This document shows, piece after piece, positions 6,972-12,641 of a stretch of 12,641 nt of DNA (its first letter is position 1; each line of letters starts with the position of its first letter). The notes beneath the pieces were generated by a model, which did no database searches, was not told the origin of the DNA, and was given only the letters and a program-made list of their open reading frames with translations. A program made the position numbers and the translations under genes. Source of the stretch: Parvicella sp963922585 (lineage in GTDB: Bacteria; Bacteroidota; Bacteroidia; Flavobacteriales_D; Parvicellaceae); the NCBI GenBank assembly GCA_963922585.1, contig CAWUIK010000086.1:1-12641 (forward strand), read 5' to 3'.

Positions 6972-8243
6972 TTATTGCCCTAATTCTTTCAATTTAGCAG
7001 CAATCTTTGAATAGTTATCTTCATCCTCGATGGTGAAATAAATTGATTTTAACAATTTCAAAGTATTCACATCAGTAGGAGTTAATTCATGAGATTTTAC
7101 AAGATAAGGAATTGCTTTTTTTAACAATTCTCTAGACTCTTTAAGTTTTTCTTCTTGTAATTTAACATCCTCAATAGATTTGATTTCATTAGTCAAATTA
7201 TAAGATTCATTGTTGTATAACACACCCATATTATAGTAAGCATCTGCAAAATTAGGGTCTAATTCTATTACTTTGTTGTAGGCTTCAACCGCTTTTTCAA
7301 CGTAAGTTCTGGCTTCATCATGTTTTCCTTCTTCATGTCTTTTGTTTGCCAATTCGTCAAAAGTAGCACCAATACTGTAGTGAAAAATAGGATTCTTAGG
7401 ATCTTTTTCTATTGCTTTCTTAAGAGAAGCCTGTGCTGCATCAGGATTTCCTTTGGCATTGTGATAATTGAACTCTTCAATAATTATATTAATATCACCT
7501 GGATACTTTGCTTTTGCTTCTTCAATATACTTCATTGCTTCATCACTTGGCCCATTGTTTTTTCTATTCACAACTTGAATAATATTTCTATAAACCTCAG
7601 CATTTCCAAGGTAATTTGCTTGAGCAGCCATATGATAATACTTTATAGCATCATCATACTTGTCAAATTGATCAGCAGCTAAACCAGCATTAAACATTGC
7701 TAGAGTATCTTTGTAATCTACTACATCAGACATTTCTACAGCAGCAGCAAAAGCAGCAAAAGCTTCTTCATACTTTTTTTCTTCAAACATTTGAACACCA
7801 CCTTGAATGGACATACCTCTTAAAAAGTTCATTTTATTTGCAATGTCATCATCATAGTAACCTGTTAGTTCTTTACATTTTTTTAAAGAAGCAAAAGGAA
7901 CTTTTTCAAATTTTTCTTGATTAGCTTCTACTTCAGCTAAAATTTCTTTATCCATCGCAGACAAAAAGGTATAATCTAAATAAATTACACCCCTGTAATA
8001 ATATAGTTTTCCTTCATCTTTAGTTTTTAGAGATTTATTTTTTTCTTGCTCTTCATAAGCAATATCAATAGCAGATTTTGCAGCAATCAAAGACTTTTTT
8101 GATGCTTCTAATAAATCAGGTTGAGCAAACCACATTGGTTTTAAGTCTTGATATGCTACAGCAGCTTCAGTTAGTTTTAACTTTTGTGCAAAAGTTATAG
8201 TCGTTAATAATACCGCGCTTAAGGTTATAATTGTTTTTCTCAT
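6972..8243 (-). CDS. Exported tetratricopeptide-repeat (TPR) protein
   Basis: A 423-residue protein with a clear signal peptide (MRKTIITLSAVLLTTITFAQ) and an otherwise soluble, alpha-helical, Lys/Glu-rich sequence built from TPR-like helical hairpins. The most recognisable units are about 141-171 (GVQMFEEKKYEEAFAAFAAA), 182-215 (DQFDKYDDAIKYYHMAA), 250-282 (GNPDAAQASLKKAIEKDP), and 316-345 (AYNKVIELDPNFADAYYNMG). There is no enzyme domain or lipobox, and a single Cys (123). TPRs are protein-binding scaffolds, so it probably acts in the periplasm as an assembly or interaction partner; the actual partner is unknown. The gene stands alone, convergent with the metalloprotease and divergent from gldF. 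The ATG at 8243-8241 is fixed by the signal peptide. The architecture resembles TPR proteins widespread in Bacteroidetes, but I do not recognise a named gene. Confidence 0.88.
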   Translation of the reverse strand: MRKTIITLSAVLLTTITFAQKLKLTEAAVAYQDLKPMWFAQPDLLEASKKSLIAAKSAIDIAYEEQEKNKSLKTKDEGKLYYYRGVIYLDYTFLSAMDKEILAEVEANQEKFEKVPFASLKKCKELTGYYDDDIANKMNFLRGMSIQGGVQMFEEKKYEEAFAAFAAAVEMSDVVDYKDTLAMFNAGLAADQFDKYDDAIKYYHMAAQANYLGNAEVYRNIIQVVNRKNNGPSDEAMKYIEEAKAKYPGDINIIIEEFNYHNAKGNPDAAQASLKKAIEKDPKNPIFHYSIGATFDELANKRHEEGKHDEARTYVEKAVEAYNKVIELDPNFADAYYNMGVLYNNESYNLTNEIKSIEDVKLQEEKLKESRELLKKAIPYLVKSHELTPTDVNTLKLLKSIYFTIEDEDNYSKIAAKLKELGQ

Positions 8244-8268
8244 TTTAAAGTATTTTTTTCTTGTGATG

Positions 8269-8302
8269 CAAATTTATAATTTATTCCATAAAATGGATTC
8301 AA
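8269..8302 (-). promoter_or_regulatory. Candidate Bacteroidetes-type promoter for the TPR gene
   Basis: On the minus strand TAAATTTG (8276-8269) fits TAnnTTTG exactly, with TTG (8302-8300) 23 nt upstream, at the long end of the usual spacing. The leader would be about 20 nt. The match is seen; activity is inferred. Confidence 0.42.
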
Positions 8303-8460
8303 ATACTTTGCCAAATATCTTTTTTTAGAAATAATTTGAAATAAAAAGTTGTTTTTTCACTATAAAGTATAAAATGATAAACAATCTTAAAAATAGTTAA
8401 ATTCAAGAAATAATGTTTATAACTTAGTCTATTTGTATCCTAATAAACAAACATTGCGTT

Positions 8461-8468
8461 TAACTTTG
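8461..8468 (+). promoter_or_regulatory. Candidate -7 element for the gldFG operon
   Basis: TAACTTTG fits TAnnTTTG exactly and lies 36 nt upstream of the preferred gldF start (TTG at 8505). A TTTG at 8432-8435 is 25 nt upstream, slightly beyond the normal -33 spacing. If this element is used, the more upstream in-frame TTG at 8433 would lie outside the transcript, which supports the shorter GldF. Confidence 0.4.
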
Positions 8469-8504
8469 TCTTCTGACAATTTCACAAAGACTAACAAAAA
8501 CACA

Positions 8505-9233
8505 TTGAAAGCACTTTTTTTTAAAGAAATAAGAAGTTTTTTAAACTCATTAGTAGGATACATTTCTATTGTAGTTTTTCTAGTAACCACAGGTTTGTTT
8601 TTATGGCTTTTTGAAATGAAAACAAATGTTCTTAATGGTGGTGAGGCAAGTTTAAAAGGATTGTTTTATCTAGCTCCTTATGTATTTATGTTTTTAATTC
8701 CTGCTATTACAATGCGTTCATTTTCTGAAGAACACAAAAATGGAACAATGGAAATGTTATTGACAAAACCTATAACAGACTTTGGAATCATAATGGCTAA
8801 ATATGCTGCTGGAGTTGTTTTAGTTATATTAGCTTTGTTACCGACATTAGTTTATTACTATGCCATCATTCAATTAGGTGAAGTAAAAGGGAATATAGAT
8901 CATGCTGCAACATGGGGGGGATATATTGGATTATTATTACTTGGAATGACTTTCGTAGCTATAGGTATTTTTGCCTCTAGTATAACAAAAAATCAAATTA
9001 TTGCATTTTTGGTAGCTGTCCTTTTATCTTTTGTAGTTTATATAGGCTTTCAATACATGGCTGATAATTTCATTGCACCATGGGATATGTTTTTTATAAA
9101 GTTGAGTGTACAAGAACATTATTTAAGCATGCAAAAAGGAGTTATAGATTCTAGAGATGTTGTTTACTATCTTAGTGCAATTGCTGTTTTTATACTTTCT
9201 ACAAAAATATCACTTCAAAGTAGGTTTTGGTAA
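8505..9233 (+). CDS. gldF: Gliding motility-associated ABC transporter permease GldF
   Basis: Membrane permease of the GldA-GldF-GldG ABC transporter, required for gliding in Flavobacterium johnsoniae; its cargo is not settled. With a TTG start at 8505 the protein is 242 residues beginning MKALFFKEIRSFLNS, which matches the usual GldF start and length (about 240). A longer in-frame reading from TTG 8433 adds 24 hydrophilic residues that I do not recognise from the family and would start upstream of the candidate -7 element. There is no ATG before residue 38. Six membrane segments fall near 15-36, 53-70, 101-123, 138-159, 164-184 and 219-237. The ABC-2 permease motif RSFSEEHKNGTMEMLLTKPI is at 71-90. 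The stop overlaps the gldG ATG (TAATG). A seven-G run lies at codons 137-139. gldA is not in the window. Confidence 0.93.
   Translation: MKALFFKEIRSFLNSLVGYISIVVFLVTTGLFLWLFEMKTNVLNGGEASLKGLFYLAPYVFMFLIPAITMRSFSEEHKNGTMEMLLTKPITDFGIIMAKYAAGVVLVILALLPTLVYYYAIIQLGEVKGNIDHAATWGGYIGLLLLGMTFVAIGIFASSITKNQIIAFLVAVLLSFVVYIGFQYMADNFIAPWDMFFIKLSVQEHYLSMQKGVIDSRDVVYYLSAIAVFILSTKISLQSRFW
8914..8920 (+). repeat. G7 homopolymer inside gldF
   Basis: Seven consecutive Gs span codons Trp137-Gly138-Gly139 of gldF in a strongly AT-rich setting. A gain of one G brings a TAG stop about 20 codons later, and a loss of one brings TGA about 10 codons later, so any slip would truncate GldF inside its fourth membrane segment and probably reduce coupled gldG translation. 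The tract is seen; slippage is speculation. Confidence 0.9.
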
Positions 9234-11074
9234 TGAAAAGAAAATCTCCTAAATATAAACACATTATTGAACTTATATTGTTTATTATAGCAATACTGGT
9301 TGTGAACCTTATAGCTAGTTTTAACTTTTTTAGGCTGGATATGACTGAAGAGAAAATCCATACTTTAAATGACAAAACTAAGTTATACCTTTCTGAAGAA
9401 GTTGAAGATGTAATCAATGTTGTAATATATTTGAATGGGAATGAATTACCTCCAATTATTCAGAAATTTAGACAAGCGATAAAGGATAAATTAGATGAAT
9501 TCAAAGCTTATGCTGGCAATAACATAAAATATACTTATGTAGATATCAACGAAGATCCTAAGTTAACTAAGAAATATAAACAAACCTTTAATGAAAAGGG
9601 TGTAAGTGGAAATATTATTCAACATCAAGAAAAAGGTGCTGCTAAAATGGTGGAATTCTATCCTATTGTTGAAGTGAGAAAAGGAAGTAACTCTAAGTTT
9701 ATAGACTTTATGGGAGATATGGTAGATGTAAGTCCATACTATGTTGACCAAAAAATTAATACCATAGAATATGAATTTTTGGCAGCATTTAATACCATTT
9801 CTGGAAAACCCAAACCAACAGTTTCTCTTTTGAGAGGACATGGAGAATTAAAAAACATTGAAACCATTTCTGTTTACAATCAATTGAAGAATTTTTATAT
9901 ACTAGATACAGTAAGAATCATTACCCAACCCAAAGATTCTTTACAAGCCCCAAGAGAAGACGTTAATGCACTTGACAAAACAGATGTATTAATCGTTGCT
10001 AAACCACAAAAACCTTTTACAGACAAAGAATTGTTTATTTTGGACCAATTTATAATGAAAGGTGGTAAAATTATCTGGTCTATTGATATGATAGACGACC
10101 ATGAAGATAGTTTGGCAATACCAGGAATATTTTATACATTTTCTGAGCCTAATGATTATTTAGATAACTTAGAAAAAATGCTTTATAAATATGGCGCTGG
10201 TATCAAAAAGAATTTTGTGAGTAATCAAATATGTGCACCTCAATATCGATTTGACATGCGTGAAGAATCGTATTGGAATCCTTATTATTATGACAACTTC
10301 AAAAACAAAAAAGCTATAGAACCCATCATCAAACAATGGTATCCATTTCCTTGTGTGACTAAGGAAGGTAGTGAATTAACAAAAAACATTGGGCGTGTTA
10401 AATTGAAATATCCTAGCATCATAAATATTAACAATGGAACCAATGTATCGAAAACCACACTACTTGAAACAGACTATGAATACAAAGAATGGCCAGCGAT
10501 AACTAGAATTAGATACGATGAAAGAATCGTTTTTGAAGATTTAGCAAATGTAGAACCTTCAGGAACTTATTTCAAGCCCAAAATTAATCAAGAAGTGCCT
10601 ACAGTAAAACAACCACTTGCTGTACTTTTGGAAGGCGAATTCAGTACAAATTTTCCAAAATCATTATTCTCTCCAGAATTTTTGAAAGGTATGGAAGATG
10701 CTAACTTCAAATATTTTGAAAAGAGCAAAAAAACGAGTATGATTGTAATTGGTGATGGTGATTTCTTAAGAAACGACATTCTTTTTTCGAAACAAGGAGT
10801 ACAACCTATCAACTTAGGATTAGACTACATGGTGAGTAGAGAAATGATTTATGCAAATGCTGTTTTTTTACATAATTGTATTGACCACATCACAGGTAAT
10901 GATTATTTAATTCCACTCCGTTCACGAGTGAATATGCCCCGTTTCTTAAATTCTGATGAAATTTTGAACAATAGGGCCAAATGGCAAGGCATCAATTTAA
11001 TCATTCCTAGTATATTTGTGTTGATTTTAGGTTTATCTCAATGGTATATCAGAAGAAGAAAGTATGCAAAATAG
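9233..11074 (+). CDS. gldG: Gliding motility-associated ABC transporter auxiliary protein GldG
   Basis: Auxiliary (so-called substrate-binding) component that works with the permease GldF and ATPase GldA. The 613-residue protein has an N-terminal membrane anchor (about 10-31), a large periplasmic region of the ABC_transp_aux type, and a C-terminal membrane helix (about 586-604, NLIIPSIFVLILGLSQW) followed by a positive tail RRRKYAK. Family landmarks include FNFFRLDMTEEKIHTLNDKT just after the first helix and the segments LLRGHGEL and GGKIIWSID. I chose the ATG at 9233, which overlaps the gldF stop as TAATG, the usual sign of translational coupling. A TTG two codons upstream is the only alternative and adds just two residues. 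Gene order gldF-gldG with gldA elsewhere is the arrangement known in F. johnsoniae. Confidence 0.94.
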   Translation: MKRKSPKYKHIIELILFIIAILVVNLIASFNFFRLDMTEEKIHTLNDKTKLYLSEEVEDVINVVIYLNGNELPPIIQKFRQAIKDKLDEFKAYAGNNIKYTYVDINEDPKLTKKYKQTFNEKGVSGNIIQHQEKGAAKMVEFYPIVEVRKGSNSKFIDFMGDMVDVSPYYVDQKINTIEYEFLAAFNTISGKPKPTVSLLRGHGELKNIETISVYNQLKNFYILDTVRIITQPKDSLQAPREDVNALDKTDVLIVAKPQKPFTDKELFILDQFIMKGGKIIWSIDMIDDHEDSLAIPGIFYTFSEPNDYLDNLEKMLYKYGAGIKKNFVSNQICAPQYRFDMREESYWNPYYYDNFKNKKAIEPIIKQWYPFPCVTKEGSELTKNIGRVKLKYPSIININNGTNVSKTTLLETDYEYKEWPAITRIRYDERIVFEDLANVEPSGTYFKPKINQEVPTVKQPLAVLLEGEFSTNFPKSLFSPEFLKGMEDANFKYFEKSKKTSMIVIGDGDFLRNDILFSKQGVQPINLGLDYMVSREMIYANAVFLHNCIDHITGNDYLIPLRSRVNMPRFLNSDEILNNRAKWQGINLIIPSIFVLILGLSQWYIRRRKYAK

Positions 11075-11076
11075 TT

Positions 11077-11107
11077 TTGTGTTTTTCTATCTAACTAAAT
11101 AATTTTG
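11077..11107 (+). promoter_or_regulatory. Candidate internal promoter before the DUF4340-like gene
   Basis: TTG (11077-11079), a 20-nt spacer and TAATTTTG (11100-11107) form a full match to the Bacteroidetes TTG/TAnnTTTG promoter. The -7 element ends 5 nt before the ATG at 11113, so the transcript would be almost leaderless. A second TAnnTTTG match, TAGTTTTG at 11072-11079, overlaps the gldG stop. The third gene could thus be expressed both by read-through from gldFG and independently. Confidence 0.38.
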
Positions 11108-11112
11108 ACACA

Positions 11113-12189
11113 ATGAATAAAAATTTATCAATAATCATATTAACGCTTATCATCATTGGTGGTGGAATTTGGGCTTATTTTCTATTTGATGCTGAAAAAA
11201 AAGAAATGGCAAAAGATCCATTGAGTGATTTTCAAATAAAAGATACTGCCAATATTTATAAAGTGGTCATTTCTGAAAAAGATTTTGGAAGTATTGAAAT
11301 AAACCGAAATGAAAAAGATAAGAAATGGTACATCAACAACACTAGTCAACTAGCAGAGCCCTACAACATTAATTTAATTTTGGAGACTGCTTATCAAATT
11401 CAAGTTAAACAAAATATCAAACCTGAATTAAGAGAAACAGCTATTACACAAATGGCAATAAGACATACAAAAGTTGAGTATTTTTTTAATGGTGAAGATA
11501 AACCAAGAAAAACTTGGTATGTAGGAAACGGAACCACAGACCATATGGGTACATTTATGCTTTTAGAGACTTATGATCCTTCTTCTGGTAAAACTTTAAA
11601 ATCACCTGAACCTTTTATAATGCATAAACCAGGTGTATATGGCACCTTAGATACTCGGTATTTTTCAAATAAAGAACTTTGGATGTATCCTGGAGTTTTT
11701 AATTACAACATCAAGGACATAGCAAAAATTGAAGTTGACATCAATAATTATCCTCAAGAATCCTACAAAATTGACTTGCTTTCAAATGGAAAAGTTTCTT
11801 TACTAGATCAACAAAACAATCCCATTCAAGTGTTTGACTCAAATGCTGTAAAACACTATGTAACGCATTACAGAGAACTTTTTTACGAAAGTTTTGCAAA
11901 CTATCTTTCAGATAGTCAAAAAGATAGTCTTGTAAAGGTTCAACCAGACTATAATTTTACTGTTACTGAAGTAAATGGAAAACAAAAAAATGTTAGACTT
12001 TGGAAAATTAAACAAGAATCTACAGGTTTTGAACTTGAAGAATCAATGTTTGACACAGGAAGAGCATTAGTGAGTATAGATGGTTCTAAAGATATCGTGA
12101 GAGTGCAATTTTACACTTGGGATGTTTTGTTAAAACCATTAAATTACTATTTACCAAAAAAAACAAATCCTTTTCAGTTTAAACCATAA
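11113..12189 (+). CDS. Membrane-anchored DUF4340-like protein downstream of gldG
   Basis: A 358-residue protein with one N-terminal membrane helix (about 5-25, IIILTLIIIGGGIWAYFLF) and a predicted extracytoplasmic remainder. The pattern matches DUF4340 proteins: a short Lys/Asp-rich linker, repeated beta-hairpin units with conserved Trp-Tyr (KKWYIN, KTWYVGNGT), and the typical central stretch in which a loading line (TLDTRYFSNKELWMYP) is followed by FNYNIKDIAKIEVD. DUF4340 genes are known next to GldG-like ABC transporters, and here the gene starts 38 nt after gldG on the same strand. I infer that it is an accessory subunit of the same transporter, perhaps contacting the periplasmic part of GldG. 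Its biochemical role is unknown. The ATG at 11113 is preferred because it places the anchor at the extreme N-terminus. The family call rests on pattern memory plus context. Confidence 0.75.
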   Translation: MNKNLSIIILTLIIIGGGIWAYFLFDAEKKEMAKDPLSDFQIKDTANIYKVVISEKDFGSIEINRNEKDKKWYINNTSQLAEPYNINLILETAYQIQVKQNIKPELRETAITQMAIRHTKVEYFFNGEDKPRKTWYVGNGTTDHMGTFMLLETYDPSSGKTLKSPEPFIMHKPGVYGTLDTRYFSNKELWMYPGVFNYNIKDIAKIEVDINNYPQESYKIDLLSNGKVSLLDQQNNPIQVFDSNAVKHYVTHYRELFYESFANYLSDSQKDSLVKVQPDYNFTVTEVNGKQKNVRLWKIKQESTGFELEESMFDTGRALVSIDGSKDIVRVQFYTWDVLLKPLNYYLPKKTNPFQFKP

Positions 12190-12228
12190 TTTTTGAATAA
12201 GATTACTTGTAAATTCTTAATCAAAAAA

Positions 12229-12641
12229 TCAAGCCAATAATTTGTCGTATTTTGTTTTAAGTTCATGAACTCTAGGATTCATCACTTTAAACCAAAGTGG
12301 AGGAAATAAAGACAAAACCATCATACCAGGATAACCAGTAGGCATTTGAGGAGAATCTTCGTGATATTTTAATATTTGGTACTTTCTATTGGCTCTGAAA
12401 TGATGGTCGCTGTGACGACTCAATTCAAACAAAACGCCTCGTCCAATGGGATGATTACTGTTCCAACTATGAACTGGTAAAACTTTATGAAAAAACTGTT
12501 CACCTTTGTGTCTTTGCAAACCGTAATGTTCGATGTAATTTACCGTTTCTAAAAGTAAAAACCCTATCGCTGCTGATGCTAGATAGAACAACATTGTTTG
12601 CCAATTGAAAACAAATAAAATGGTAAGCACCAAGGCAAGTT
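12229..12641 (-). CDS. alkB: AlkB-type alkane 1-monooxygenase, C-terminal part, N-terminus cut by window edge
   Basis: Integral-membrane di-iron hydroxylase that oxidises the terminal carbon of alkanes, using electrons from rubredoxin. The minus-strand frame is open from the right edge to the TGA at 12231-12229, about 137 residues; a complete AlkB has roughly 340-400, so about two thirds lie outside. Two of the four histidine motifs are visible: NYIEHYGL (around 12540-12517), the motif that separates AlkB from other fatty-acid desaturase-like enzymes, and SRHSDHH (around 12420-12400). Between them is HSWNSNHPIGRGVLFEL, and afterwards RKYQIL, PTGYPGMM and FPPLWFKVMNPRV, all characteristic. The LQRHSDHHA motif reads LSRHSDHHF, a minor variant. 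An in-frame TTG at 12633 is a leucine codon within a membrane segment, not the start. The gene converges on the gldFG-DUF4340 group with 39 nt between stops. Substrate range cannot be judged. Confidence 0.92.
   Translation of the reverse strand, partial: LALVLTILFVFNWQTMLFYLASAAIGFLLLETVNYIEHYGLQRHKGEQFFHKVLPVHSWNSNHPIGRGVLFELSRHSDHHFRANRKYQILKYHEDSPQMPTGYPGMMVLSLFPPLWFKVMNPRVHELKTKYDKLLA

Noticed and set aside
7320..7924. Plus-strand open frames of 120 and 75 codons antisense to the TPR gene
   Set aside because: They mirror a well-formed TPR coding sequence with signal peptide; their Ile/Phe/Ser-rich or Leu/Gln-rich make-up is what antisense reading of this gene produces.
12193..12224. Imperfect hairpin TTGAATAAG/CTTAATCAA between the DUF4340-like gene and alkB as a bidirectional terminator
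   Set aside because: Eight weak A/T-rich pairs with a mismatch and a 14-nt loop; no T-run follows on either strand.

Overview
The window looks like chromosomal DNA from an AT-rich (about one third G+C by eye) member of the Bacteroidetes, most likely Flavobacteriales. Four things point there. A secreted protease ends in a type IX secretion (T9SS) type-A sorting domain. A gldF-gldG pair encodes two parts of the gliding-motility ABC transporter. Several genes have the Bacteroidetes -7 promoter motif TAnnTTTG just upstream. The signal peptides are of the short form ending in Ala/Gly-Gln. I cannot name the genus. An AlkB-type alkane hydroxylase would suit a marine relative, but that is only suggestive.

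Layout, left to right. Positions 1-1422, minus strand: etfB followed 2 nt later by etfA, the two subunits of an electron transfer flavoprotein; etfA is cut by the left edge. 1604-4396, plus: a large exported S9 (prolyl oligopeptidase family) serine peptidase with a complete catalytic triad. 4397-4827: a 431-bp gap without a credible gene but with short degenerate tandem repeats of period 7 and 15. 4828-6891, plus: a secreted M43-type zinc metalloprotease with PKD, beta-sandwich and T9SS sorting domains. 6915-6953: a strong bidirectional terminator. 6972-8243, minus: an exported TPR-repeat protein. 8505-11074, plus: gldF (TTG start) and gldG, translationally coupled. 11113-12189, plus: a membrane-anchored DUF4340-like protein, probably part of the same functional unit. 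12229-12641, minus: the C-terminal third of an AlkB-type alkane 1-monooxygenase, cut by the right edge.

How it fits together. The window is mostly housekeeping and typical Bacteroidetes envelope genes. ETF feeds electrons from acyl-CoA-type dehydrogenases towards the quinone pool. The two peptidases serve protein breakdown, one outside the cell via T9SS and one probably periplasmic. GldF and GldG are the permease and auxiliary subunits of a transporter needed for gliding in Flavobacterium johnsoniae; the ATPase gene (gldA) is not here, as expected, since it is often unlinked. The AlkB enzyme would hydroxylate alkanes or similar chains.

I found no clear previously undescribed system. The best leads are the DUF4340-like gene coupled to gldFG, a seven-G tract inside gldF that could act as a slippage switch, the period-7/period-15 repeat cluster, and -7 promoter motifs so close to start codons that some transcripts may be nearly leaderless.
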